The notes beneath the pieces are model-generated. The model was not told the DNA's origin. It saw only the letters and a program-made list of their open reading frames with translations, and searched no databases. Source: Cloacibacterium sp047601505 (GTDB lineage Bacteria > Bacteroidota > Bacteroidia > Flavobacteriales > Weeksellaceae). From it: a stretch of 64,000 nt of DNA. A program made the translations under genes and the position numbers. Shown here one piece after another: positions 28,200-37,143 of this stretch (position 1 is the stretch's first letter; the number at the start of each line of letters is the position of its first letter). The DNA is taken from assembly GCF_047601505.1 (NCBI RefSeq), contig NZ_JASGJD010000001.1, positions 2,294,001 to 2,358,000 of the forward strand, read 5' to 3'.

Positions 28200-30347
28200 A
28201 TGAACAACGAAAACGTACGATTTCTGAAACCATTATTAAGAGGATTACCCATCATAATTCTCGTAATGATACTATCTGTTTTAGTTGCAAAAAAATATCT
28301 AAACTACGTTACACCAATGTACGAAAGTACTGCAAAATTAAAATTAGCAGATACACAAGAAGGTGTTCCTAGTGCTAATCTTTTCAAAGATTTTGATGTT
28401 TTTGCTTCTGCCAACAAAATAAGTACTGAAATTGAAGTTCTGAAATCTACATCGTTATTAGAAAAAACACTAGAAAAATTACCTTTTTCTACAGAAATAT
28501 ACAGAAAAGGAAAAGTGCGCTCAGTAGAATTGTTTAACGACTCTCCTATTAATGTAGAAGGCACTTTTAATGATAAAAAAAATTATGATAAAAAATTTAT
28601 TTTAACTGTTATATCAAAACAAAATTACACAATTACAACCTCAGATTCTCAAAAAGAATTAAAAGGTAAATTTGGAATTCCTCTTTCCATAAACGGAGGA
28701 AAACTACTTATTACACACAATGATAACTATATTTTTTCTAAACCAAATGTTAAAATTATTGACCAGTATGAATTTGAATTCCTAAGCAGAGAAAAACTTT
28801 TGGAAAAGGTCAGTAAAAATCTTGATATTGTTTCTGTTGACAAGGATGTTCCTGTCATCAGAATCAATTTCAAGAGTAATGTTCCAGAAAAAGCAGGTCT
28901 TTTGGTAAACACTCTTGCAGAAACCTATATCGAAGATTATATCGAAAATAAATACCGTGCAGCCAATACAACAGTAGATTTTCTGAAAGACGAAATCGGA
29001 CAAGCTAATCATAAACTTTCTGATGCCGAAAATAAAATTGAAAACTATAGAAACAAAGAAAATATCATCAATATTCCGCAGGAAACTGAGACTGATTTAA
29101 GAAAAATTTCTCAATTGAAGATTCAGAAAAGTAATCTTAAAATGAATCTTGATGCAATAAAAAATCTAAACAGTTATATTGCAGAAGGAAAAGACAATTA
29201 TCTTGATTTAGCGACGAATTTTGAAGCTTTCAACGACCTTCTTTCTACCGAAATGGTAAAAAATATGAAGCAACTTCAAGCTGAAAAGAAAGAACTTTTG
29301 CTTACCTACACTCCAGAACATGAAAAGGTAAAAATCATTGATTCAAAATTAAAAAATCTTACTGATTATCAAACCGAAAGTATAAGAAATACGCAAAGAA
29401 ATTTACAGATAAAATATAATGATATAGACCACGATATTCAGGTAGCAGAACAAGCTTTTATCGGACTTCCCGAAAAAGAAAAGCTTCTTAATATTATGAA
29501 TCGTGAATTTAATCTATATGAGAAAAATTACAATTTTCTGAATGAAAAAAGAATAGATGCTGAAATCGCAAAATCGGCAAAAATTTCTTTTCATAAAATC
29601 ATAACGAAAGGCGAACTTCCAACGAAACCAGTTTCTCCAATGCGTTCCATTATCATTATCGTAGCTGCAATTATGAGTATGATTGGCTCTATAATTTTGA
29701 TTTATGCAGTGCATTTTGCCAAAGCAAAAGTAAATGATGTTTACACCATTGAAAAAAATAGTGCAATTCCTGTTGCTTTTACGACGCCTTTTATCAAAAA
29801 TAAAGAAAAAATAATGCATCACTTTCTTGAAAATGTTCTCGAAATGGAACTTAAAGGCATCATTCAAAAAAAAAATATTATCTGCATCACGTCTTATGAT
29901 AAAGCAAAACAACATCGTTTTCATTCCAAAAATATTATCAAAGCATTACAAGCTCAGTCAAGAAAAATTTTATTAATAGATGTTGCAGGAACTGTAGAAA
30001 ATACAATTGCTAACCAATATATCAATCTTTCTGCTGAAGAAAATCTGAAACTTACATCTAATGAAGTTCACTCGATAATCAAAGAAAAAATAGCAGAAAA
30101 TGATATTTGTATTATCAATAATCAGGCGATAAAACAAGGCAAATTGCCTCTACTTTTTCTGAAATTAGCTGATCAAAATCTTTTTTTGTTAGACAGTAGA
30201 AAAACGGCTGCCAAAAGCATTATGAACGTTGAACTTCTGAAAGACGAATATCAATTGACGAATCTTTGGTTTGTCTTGAATAAAGAAGGTTATAACCCAA
30301 GTTTGATTACCACTATAAAAGTTTTAGTAAATAAATTCAGATCGTGA
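28200..30347 (+). CDS. Wzc-like chain-length protein with degenerate kinase domain
   Basis: Seen: 715 aa. Membrane helix at about 16-35, Wzz domain, long periplasmic coiled coil about 245-450, the PTKPVSPMRS motif and second helix at about 480-505. The cytoplasmic tail (510-715) aligns with tyrosine-autokinase BY domains by strand pattern (NIICITSYDKAKQHRFHSKNI, KILLIDVAG), but the Walker A GKS/T is absent, the second Walker aspartates are lost (IDVAGT) and there is no C-terminal tyrosine cluster. Known: Wzc partners control polymer length and join Wza. Inferred: structural role only, without ATP-driven phosphorylation. The last four bases overlap the next gene (GTGA). Confidence 0.88.
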   Translation: MNNENVRFLKPLLRGLPIIILVMILSVLVAKKYLNYVTPMYESTAKLKLADTQEGVPSANLFKDFDVFASANKISTEIEVLKSTSLLEKTLEKLPFSTEIYRKGKVRSVELFNDSPINVEGTFNDKKNYDKKFILTVISKQNYTITTSDSQKELKGKFGIPLSINGGKLLITHNDNYIFSKPNVKIIDQYEFEFLSREKLLEKVSKNLDIVSVDKDVPVIRINFKSNVPEKAGLLVNTLAETYIEDYIENKYRAANTTVDFLKDEIGQANHKLSDAENKIENYRNKENIINIPQETETDLRKISQLKIQKSNLKMNLDAIKNLNSYIAEGKDNYLDLATNFEAFNDLLSTEMVKNMKQLQAEKKELLLTYTPEHEKVKIIDSKLKNLTDYQTESIRNTQRNLQIKYNDIDHDIQVAEQAFIGLPEKEKLLNIMNREFNLYEKNYNFLNEKRIDAEIAKSAKISFHKIITKGELPTKPVSPMRSIIIIVAAIMSMIGSIILIYAVHFAKAKVNDVYTIEKNSAIPVAFTTPFIKNKEKIMHHFLENVLEMELKGIIQKKNIICITSYDKAKQHRFHSKNIIKALQAQSRKILLIDVAGTVENTIANQYINLSAEENLKLTSNEVHSIIKEKIAENDICIINNQAIKQGKLPLLFLKLADQNLFLLDSRKTAAKSIMNVELLKDEYQLTNLWFVLNKEGYNPSLITTIKVLVNKFRS

Positions 30348-31570
30348 AAAAGCTTACAGAAATACTACGCAAACCGTCTTCTCTGGTTTTTATAGACCAG
30401 CTGATTTTCAGCGGGAGCAATTTTCTATTGACTTTTTTGTTGGCTAGAAAATTGAGTATTACAGATTTTGGAATTTTTTCATCCGTACTTTTGGTTACGT
30501 ATCTTTTGGTCGGTATTTTAAATGCGTTAATCGTTCAACCTTTTCAAATTTCTGTAGCAAAAGGATTTAGCAAAAAATCATTGGGATTTGTTTTTCAATC
30601 ATCATTGGTTTTGATTTTTATTTTCGTTTTGTTGATGTTTGTTATAAAATTTGTTCCGAATTCTACAATAGATTTTTTAAAAACTAATTTATCAGCAATT
30701 ATCATCTTTGTTTCAGCTTATTTATTTCAGGATTTTCTTCGAAAAATAGTATTGGCTATTGATTTTGTGAAACTTGTTGTTGTAATTGACAGTATTTTCC
30801 TTTTGATTTTTCCATTAATTGGTTTTAATGAAAATCTTACTTTAGGAAAAAGTTTATGGATTATAGGTGTTGTCAACATCCTTGCTTCACTTCCGGGAAT
30901 TTTCTTCTGTTTGCGAAACGCTGAATTTAGTTTAAAAAATAAAGAACTTCTACAGTATCATTTTAAAGAAGGAAAATGGCTTTTTAGTGCTTCAATTGTG
31001 CAGTGGTTTTCGAGCAACTTTTTTACGCTTGTTGCCGGAATTTACTTAGGAATTAATGCTTTGGGAGCGTTACGTTTGGTGCAATCTTTCTTCGGTGTTA
31101 TTAATGTGATTCTGCAAACTGTTGAAAATTATTATCTTCCTAAAACGGCTCAATTGTATTATCAAAACAAGAAACAGGAAAATAAAACTTTGTTCTTCAA
31201 TTTATCAAAAGGAATGATGGTTTTAGGCGTTTTAATCACTGCATTTTTTATCTTTTCTGAACCTTTAATTGTTTTGTTGGGAGGCGAAAAATATCAACAT
31301 TATGGATTTGTAATTAAATTGGTTTCCGTATTATATTTCGTGATCTTGTACAGTTATCCAACCAGAATTTCCATCCGAGTTTTAGAACAAAACAAAGCGT
31401 TTTTTATTGGTTACTGTATTTCGTTTGTTTTCTCTGTTTTTAGTTTCCATTTTTTGTTGCAATATGGTGCACTTTATGGTGCAGTGGCAGGTTTAGTAAT
31501 CAATCAAATTCTAATGATTGCCTACTGGAAATTTCTTCTTAATAAAAAACAAATTTCGGTATGGGCGTAA
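30344..31570 (+). CDS. Wzx-type polysaccharide flippase
   Basis: Seen: 408 aa, GTG start overlapping the previous stop. Hydrophobic throughout with about 12 helices; FIDQLIFSGSNFLLTFLLARKLSITDFGIFSS at the N-terminus is typical of the MATE/Wzx oligosaccharide-exporter superfamily. Known: moves lipid-linked repeat units across the inner membrane. It lies between the chain-length protein and a glycosyltransferase in a Wzy-type locus. Somewhat shorter than usual Wzx (about 420-480 aa) but appears complete. Confidence 0.85.
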   Translation: MKKLTEILRKPSSLVFIDQLIFSGSNFLLTFLLARKLSITDFGIFSSVLLVTYLLVGILNALIVQPFQISVAKGFSKKSLGFVFQSSLVLIFIFVLLMFVIKFVPNSTIDFLKTNLSAIIIFVSAYLFQDFLRKIVLAIDFVKLVVVIDSIFLLIFPLIGFNENLTLGKSLWIIGVVNILASLPGIFFCLRNAEFSLKNKELLQYHFKEGKWLFSASIVQWFSSNFFTLVAGIYLGINALGALRLVQSFFGVINVILQTVENYYLPKTAQLYYQNKKQENKTLFFNLSKGMMVLGVLITAFFIFSEPLIVLLGGEKYQHYGFVIKLVSVLYFVILYSYPTRISIRVLEQNKAFFIGYCISFVFSVFSFHFLLQYGALYGAVAGLVINQILMIAYWKFLLNKKQISVWA

Positions 31571-32676
31571 TTCATTTAATTTTAGGGAAAGCAAATCCCG
31601 AAAAAATGAACGGCGTAAACAAAGTTGTTTACAATATTGCGACGAAGCAAGCCGAAAATAATTTTCCAGTGGAAGTTTGGGGAATTTCTGAAAATACAGA
31701 CGTTAATTATCCTGAAAGATTATTTACGACAAAAATTTTTAAAAGTAACAGCAATCCATTTTCGATTCCTGAAGATTTAAAAAAAGAAATCCTCAAAACC
31801 AATTCGTCAACAGTTTTTCATCTTCACGGAGGATGGATTCCTGTATTTTCTTCACTAGGGAAATTTCTACACAAAAATAAGCGCAAATATGTAATCACTC
31901 CTCACGGAGCCTACAACACTGTTGCAATGGAGAAAAGTAAGTTTAGAAAGAAAGTTTATTTTAATCTTTTTGAGAAAAATTTTATTAAAAATGCCTCAAA
32001 AATTCATTGTATTGGTGAAAGCGAAGTTGATGGATTACAAACCGTTTTTCCCAATACTAAAAATGTTTTAATCCCTTATGGTTTTGAAAATTTGAAAGAG
32101 GATTTTCAAATTAATTCAGATAAGAAAGAAATCATTTTTGGTTTTGTCGGAAGACTCGATATTCACACAAAAGGACTTGATCTTTTGGTTGAAAGTTTTG
32201 CTACATTTAATAAAACTTATCCCAATTCCAAATTTTGGATTATTGGAGATAGTAACGAAAAATATGAACTTCAAAAACTTATTGAGATTCATAAAATTGC
32301 CGATAAAATTGAACTTTTGGGAAGTAAATTCGGAGAAGAAAAAAATAATTTAATAAAAAAAATGGATGTTTTTGTGCATCCGTCAAGAAACGAAGGTTTG
32401 CCGGTTTCTGTAATTGAAGCGGCTAATTTTGCAAAACCTTGCATCGTAACAAAAAACACAAATATTGGTTATCTTATTGAGGAATACAATGCGGGAATCA
32501 ATATTCCGTTTCCTGATTCTAAACTTTTAGAACAGGCTTTTATTGATTTTTATGATATCTGGAACGATCAAAATCAATATGAAAAAATCTGTCGAAACGC
32601 TATAAAAATGGTTGAAGAAGCCTTCGATTGGAATAAAATTCTTCAACGAATGAATACCGAACTTTACACTGAATGA
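31561..32676 (+). CDS. GT4-family glycosyltransferase
   Basis: Seen: 371 aa, GT-B fold. N-terminal MNGVNKVVYNIA loop, FHLHGGWIPVF and ITPHGAYNT; C-terminal GFVGRLDIHTKGLDLLVES and VHPSRNEGLPVSVIEAANFAKP with the E-x7-E pair of GT4. Known: transfers a sugar from a nucleotide donor with retention. Inferred: adds one sugar of the exopolysaccharide repeat on the cytoplasmic side. Its start overlaps the flippase by 10 bp. Donor sugar cannot be told. Confidence 0.9.
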   Translation: MGVIHLILGKANPEKMNGVNKVVYNIATKQAENNFPVEVWGISENTDVNYPERLFTTKIFKSNSNPFSIPEDLKKEILKTNSSTVFHLHGGWIPVFSSLGKFLHKNKRKYVITPHGAYNTVAMEKSKFRKKVYFNLFEKNFIKNASKIHCIGESEVDGLQTVFPNTKNVLIPYGFENLKEDFQINSDKKEIIFGFVGRLDIHTKGLDLLVESFATFNKTYPNSKFWIIGDSNEKYELQKLIEIHKIADKIELLGSKFGEEKNNLIKKMDVFVHPSRNEGLPVSVIEAANFAKPCIVTKNTNIGYLIEEYNAGINIPFPDSKLLEQAFIDFYDIWNDQNQYEKICRNAIKMVEEAFDWNKILQRMNTELYTE

Positions 32677-32677
32677 A

Positions 32678-33970
32678 ATGGAAACATTATCACTTCAACA
32701 TCAAAAATTTCTAAAGAAACTCAACAATCAGATGTTTATTATCTTGTTGTTGATGGTGGCGTGTTTTTTTACTTGGAGTGAAAATGTTGCGATTACGAGA
32801 GCCATAAAAGTAGTCGGAAGAATGGGCGTGATGATTTCTTCAATACTTGTTTATCAAAAGATCATTAACTACGGTAGCGTAAATTCTTTGGTGTATAAAA
32901 ATATTTTTTCGCCTATTTTATATATGGGTTACCTCACTTTAGGATTTATTTCTTTTTCTTGGAGTACGAATCCGGGTTTCAGTGCTTTGCAATGGTTTAT
33001 GACGTTCCAAAGTTTTGTTTTTGCCTATTTTTTTGTGAAAAGTTTAAAGATTTTAGATGTTTATTTTGAAGGACATACCATTCGATTGTATCATCTTTTA
33101 GGAAACACCGTTTTTGTTCTTCAACTTGTCTTTGTAATCGGAATGTGGGTAAATCCCGATGTTTTTTTCAGACTTACAGATGGTGGCGAAGAAGCAAGAT
33201 TGGGTGGAACCATGATGAATCCCAACGAACTCGGAATGTTGGCTGGAGTAGGTTGTGCGTGTCTTATTTTCGATTTGTACAGATTCCAAAATAAAATCTG
33301 GACGATTGTAAAAATTCTTGTCATCATGTACGCTCTTTACATGACTGGTTCTAGATCTTCGTTAATTGGCGTTTTGCTGATTATATTTTTCCATATTAAT
33401 CAAACCAAACAAAAGACTTTAAAGTTTGCGATAATCGCTGTTGTTGCAGCTGTTGCGCCATTTGCGGTTTATACTGTAATTTTAAAAGGAGGAGATCAAG
33501 AAAGGCTGGAAGAAGTAATGAGTCTTACAGGAAGACTTCCTTTTTGGCAGGCTTTAATTACCGAAGGATTACCTAGAGAACCTCTTTTCGGCTTCGGTTT
33601 TATGAGGATTGATTACAAAGAATTCTTCCAAAGTGCCCATACTTACCCAGGAAAAATGACGCATAATACCTTTATGCAAGTTTTGATGAATCTTGGTTTT
33701 GTAGGTTTCACTATTGTTATGTTTCAGGTGTTTTTTACGGTAAAATCAATTTTATCGGAACAAAAAGAACTCAAATTAATGCTTATCGGAATTCTAATTC
33801 CAATAGTCATTAATTCTTTCACAGAATTCGGAATTTTCGGGGAGAGCAATTACGGAATTCTTTTTTATCAAATTATCATTTTTTCAGTTGCTTTCAGAAA
33901 TAATGACCACCTTACGAGGCTTCAAAAGATAGTTCTAAGAAAGAAAAGACCAGAATTATTAAAAGAATAA
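32678..33970 (+). CDS. O-antigen/exopolysaccharide polymerase (Wzy/ligase family)
   Basis: Seen: 430 aa with about 10-12 membrane helices. A large periplasmic loop follows the YMTGSRSSLIGVLLIIF segment, which is the mark of the Wzy_C (O-antigen ligase-like) family, and HNTFMQVLMNLGFVGF lies after it. Known: joins lipid-linked repeat units into polymer. It starts one base after the glycosyltransferase stop and is the last gene of the first export unit; a sigma-54-like promoter follows. Confidence 0.87.
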   Translation: METLSLQHQKFLKKLNNQMFIILLLMVACFFTWSENVAITRAIKVVGRMGVMISSILVYQKIINYGSVNSLVYKNIFSPILYMGYLTLGFISFSWSTNPGFSALQWFMTFQSFVFAYFFVKSLKILDVYFEGHTIRLYHLLGNTVFVLQLVFVIGMWVNPDVFFRLTDGGEEARLGGTMMNPNELGMLAGVGCACLIFDLYRFQNKIWTIVKILVIMYALYMTGSRSSLIGVLLIIFFHINQTKQKTLKFAIIAVVAAVAPFAVYTVILKGGDQERLEEVMSLTGRLPFWQALITEGLPREPLFGFGFMRIDYKEFFQSAHTYPGKMTHNTFMQVLMNLGFVGFTIVMFQVFFTVKSILSEQKELKLMLIGILIPIVINSFTEFGIFGESNYGILFYQIIIFSVAFRNNDHLTRLQKIVLRKKRPELLKE

Positions 33971-33989
33971 ATTCCAAAAAACAAAATAT

Positions 33990-34075
33990 TTCCATAATTT
34001 GGAAAAAATAGAAATACACAAAAACACATAAGTAACTTATTTTCAGCTAATTAAATTTATGGCAAGCTATTTACA
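33990..34075 (+). promoter_or_regulatory. Sigma-54-like promoter with upstream palindrome, unit 2
   Basis: Seen: TTCCATAATTTGGAA (33990-34004), then TGGCAAGCTATTTACA (34060-34075), which matches the sigma-54 consensus TGGCACG-N4-TTGCA at ten of twelve defined positions. Palindrome centre to GG is 64 bp; GG to the ATG at 34100 is 39 bp. An extra half-site TTCCAAA lies at 33972. Best consensus match of the three units. Confidence 0.7.
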
Positions 34076-34099
34076 TATTAGATTGTATAAAATATTGTT

Positions 34100-36406
34100 A
34101 TGAAAAGTATTTTTAAGAACTTAGGTTACGAATTATTCACTTCTCAAGAAAAGGGAACAGAAAAAGTGAAAATTTCTTACATCTCAAATCCAGATGGAAG
34201 CATCAGATGGTTTTGGAATGAAAGTTCTAAAAATCCTTTGTTTTTAAAATTTTATAATATTTCGACTGTTAAGGCAAAGATTTTTTCAATTTTTATAAAA
34301 TTGGTTTTTGCTTTCAGATTGCAAAAAATTGTATTTAGAAAAAAGACATTTTATTATAGAAAAAACACAGAAAATTCTATTGATTTACAGAAAGATTGGG
34401 CAATTTTTACAGGAACTGTTGGTCCAAATAATAAATCTTTGTTATTCGCCAACGAATATTTTTACAAAATAGCCAATACAGAATCTGCAAAAAAACTTAT
34501 CAATTCAGAATTTAAAAGTTTAGAAATAGTAAAATCTAATGATTCTATTACAACTCCATCAGCATCGATGGTGAATGAAAATATGATAAAATTATTAGAC
34601 ATTTCAGAAGGTGGAATAAGAGACAACAACTTTGGCGTTCTTCATTCTAATGCTTTGAAAACATTATCAGAAAAAACACAATCTATTATAAAGGTATCAG
34701 ATTGGGATTATTTTCAGAAATTGAAAAAAGAATTTCTTGAAATCAATGACGAAAGAATCCCAAAAAATCTGGTCAAAAAAACAAAAGTGATTCTAAGACA
34801 AATTGATGAAAACCAAGCCGTAGAGCTTAACTTCTCTCACGGTGACTTTACTTCCTGGAATTGTTACAAACACAAACACAAATTAGCAATTTATGACTGG
34901 GAATTATCTTCGATGGAAAGGCCAAAAGCATTTGACTTTTTTCATTTTATCATCCAAAATGGAATTCTTATTCAGAGAAAATCTTGGAAAGATATTTATG
35001 AAGAAATTAAAGAGAAAAACACAATGGCCTTTCAATTCGAGGAAAATGAATTAAACAATTACTTAAAATTTTACCTTTTAATTAATACACTTTCTTATCT
35101 TAAAATATATGCAGAGCAAAAAGTATGGCATACGCAAATCCACTGGTTATTAGAAACTTGGACAGATGCTTTAAACCTATTTCTAACTGAAAATTATACT
35201 GAAAGAGAGCTTCTCATAATGGACATTTTTGATTTGTTGTATCCTACAAACTATGCAGCATTAAAATTTCATAACGAAGAACCAGAAAAATTAATACAAA
35301 ATTCTGATATTGATATTATTACAACCAAAAAAAACGAAAAATCAATATTATTATTTTTAAATAGATACAGTCTTACAAAAAGCATCTCGGTAATTAAAAA
35401 GTCTTTTATGCAATCTGTAAGAATTGTTACCAAACAAAACGAGATTTTAAACTTAGACCTTATTCATCAATTAAAATGGAAATATCTTCAAATAATGAAT
35501 GTAGATGAAGTCTTAGAAAATAAAACTCAAAACGAATTTGGGGTAAAAAAAGTTTCGGAAAAAGATACCGCAAGGTTTATTCAGCTTTTTTATGTATTAA
35601 ATGAAACCGAAATACCAGAAATTTATAAAAATTTGGTTTACAATAATTTAGAATTACATTCTGAAAACAAAAAAACAATAACAAAAACGCTTAAAATGAA
35701 AAATAACAACCAAGGATTCAATTTTTTTAAAAATATATTGAATTATATAAAAGATTCTTTCGCGGCAAAAGGCTTTATTATTACATTCAGCGGAGTTGAC
35801 GGGGCAGGAAAATCTACAGTAATCTCAGAAGTTTCAGAATTAATAGAGAAAAGATACAGAAGACCTGTAAAAGTTTTAAGACACAGACCTTCCCTACTTC
35901 CCATTTTAAGTGTTTGGACAAAAGGAAAAGAAAAAGCACAACAAGATGTGATAAATTCTTTGCCAAGACAAGGCAGCAACAAAAGTTCCTTATCATCATT
36001 TTTAAGATTTGCTTACTATTACACAGATTATATTTTCGGGCAATTTGTCATCTATTTAAAATATGTCTTGAGAGGAAAAATAGTTTTGTACGACAGATAT
36101 TATTTTGACTTTATTGCAGATGGAAAAAGGAGCAACATTCAGCTTCCAAAAGCATTTACAAAAACAGGATACCATCTTCTGATGAAGCCTAAATTTAATT
36201 TCTTTCTTTACGCAACGCCAGAAAAAATCCTTAGCAGAAAAAAAGAACTTTCGTACCAATCTATTTGCAATTTAACGAAAGAATACAGTCAATTGTTTTC
36301 TAAATTGGGAAATCAAAATCAAAAATCAAAATACCTTTCCATAGAAAACAACGATTTAGATACAACTTTAGGCACTATAATGAACACCATAATAGCCACA
36401 AAATGA
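34100..36406 (+). CDS. Three-module fusion: APH-like kinase, nucleotidyltransferase-like, thymidylate-kinase-like
   Basis: Seen: 768 aa in the exopolysaccharide locus. Module 1 (about 90-380) has NFSHGDFTSWNC (H247, D249) and IYDWE (D266), the catalytic and metal-binding loops of aminoglycoside/choline-phosphotransferase folds. Module 2 (about 385-530) has NSDIDIITT (D403, D405), a minimal-nucleotidyltransferase-like D-x-D. Module 3 (about 555-768) has FSGVDGAGKST (P-loop 565-573) and YDRYYFDF (D665, R666), as in thymidylate-kinase-like P-loop proteins. Inferred: modifies a sugar, alditol or lipid carrier by phosphate transfer. dTMP itself is unlikely as substrate. Overlaps the acyltransferase gene by 4 bp. 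Function unproven. Confidence 0.75.
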   Translation: MKSIFKNLGYELFTSQEKGTEKVKISYISNPDGSIRWFWNESSKNPLFLKFYNISTVKAKIFSIFIKLVFAFRLQKIVFRKKTFYYRKNTENSIDLQKDWAIFTGTVGPNNKSLLFANEYFYKIANTESAKKLINSEFKSLEIVKSNDSITTPSASMVNENMIKLLDISEGGIRDNNFGVLHSNALKTLSEKTQSIIKVSDWDYFQKLKKEFLEINDERIPKNLVKKTKVILRQIDENQAVELNFSHGDFTSWNCYKHKHKLAIYDWELSSMERPKAFDFFHFIIQNGILIQRKSWKDIYEEIKEKNTMAFQFEENELNNYLKFYLLINTLSYLKIYAEQKVWHTQIHWLLETWTDALNLFLTENYTERELLIMDIFDLLYPTNYAALKFHNEEPEKLIQNSDIDIITTKKNEKSILLFLNRYSLTKSISVIKKSFMQSVRIVTKQNEILNLDLIHQLKWKYLQIMNVDEVLENKTQNEFGVKKVSEKDTARFIQLFYVLNETEIPEIYKNLVYNNLELHSENKKTITKTLKMKNNNQGFNFFKNILNYIKDSFAAKGFIITFSGVDGAGKSTVISEVSELIEKRYRRPVKVLRHRPSLLPILSVWTKGKEKAQQDVINSLPRQGSNKSSLSSFLRFAYYYTDYIFGQFVIYLKYVLRGKIVLYDRYYFDFIADGKRSNIQLPKAFTKTGYHLLMKPKFNFFLYATPEKILSRKKELSYQSICNLTKEYSQLFSKLGNQNQKSKYLSIENNDLDTTLGTIMNTIIATK

Positions 36407-37143
36407 AAACCATTGTAGAAAAAATCATACAACTAAGAAACCCTAATTTTATAATTGATAATTCTTTAAACTCCAGAGCTATACTTCAGCTCATCTGGGT
36501 TCAATTCTGGAGTTTTTTTAGAGGTTTAAAAGTGATTTTTCTCTTTAAAAATCCAAAAGGAATGCTATTAGGAAAACGAGTAAGTTTTTTTAATATTTCT
36601 AAAATGAAATGGGGCAAATTCTTAAGATTAGGAAACGATGTGTATGTTTCTGCAATAGCAAAACAAGGAATTGAGTTCGGAGACAACGTTTCTATTGGAG
36701 CTTTCAGCAGAATTATTGTTTCTACTTCTTTTAATAATATTGGAGAGAAAATTAAAATAGGAAACAATGTTGGAATTGGAGAGTTTGCTTATCTCGGTGG
36801 TTCCGGCGGTTTGGAAATTGGCGATGAATGTATTGTTGGGCAATATCTAAGCTGTCACCCAGAAAATCATAATTACGAAGATTTAGAAACTTCTATCAGA
36901 CATCAAGGTGTCAACAGAAAAGGAATTAAAATAGGAAAAAACTGTTGGATTGGAAGTAAAGTTACCATTCTCGACGGTGTAGAAATTGGCGATGGATGTA
37001 TTTTGGCAGCTGGAAGCGTTATCACAAAATCTTTTCCTGATAACAGCATTATCGGAGGCGTTCCTGCAAAACTTTTAAAAACTAGAACTCATGAATACCA
37101 ATCAGACAATACTCGCAACGTGCTATGCCGTGAATCCGTATAA
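36403..37143 (+). CDS. Left-handed beta-helix (hexapeptide) acyltransferase
   Basis: Seen: 246 aa. Repeated hexapeptides from about 85 to 225 (IEFGDNVSIGAFSRI, IKIGNNVGIGEFAYL, LEIGDECIVGQYL, IKIGKNCWIGSKVTILDGVEIGDGCILAAGSVI), ending IIGGVPAKLLK. CHPENHNY supplies the likely catalytic histidine. Known: WbbJ/CysE-type O-acetyltransferases decorating surface glycans. Starts inside the previous stop (ATGA) and ends 53 bp inside the following glycosyltransferase gene, an unusually long overlap; both frames look real. Confidence 0.88.
   Translation: MKTIVEKIIQLRNPNFIIDNSLNSRAILQLIWVQFWSFFRGLKVIFLFKNPKGMLLGKRVSFFNISKMKWGKFLRLGNDVYVSAIAKQGIEFGDNVSIGAFSRIIVSTSFNNIGEKIKIGNNVGIGEFAYLGGSGGLEIGDECIVGQYLSCHPENHNYEDLETSIRHQGVNRKGIKIGKNCWIGSKVTILDGVEIGDGCILAAGSVITKSFPDNSIIGGVPAKLLKTRTHEYQSDNTRNVLCRESV

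Noticed and set aside
29514..29924. Minus-strand 136-residue frame inside the chain-length gene
   Set aside because: Low-complexity F/Y/N/K sequence typical of an antisense shadow of AT-rich DNA.
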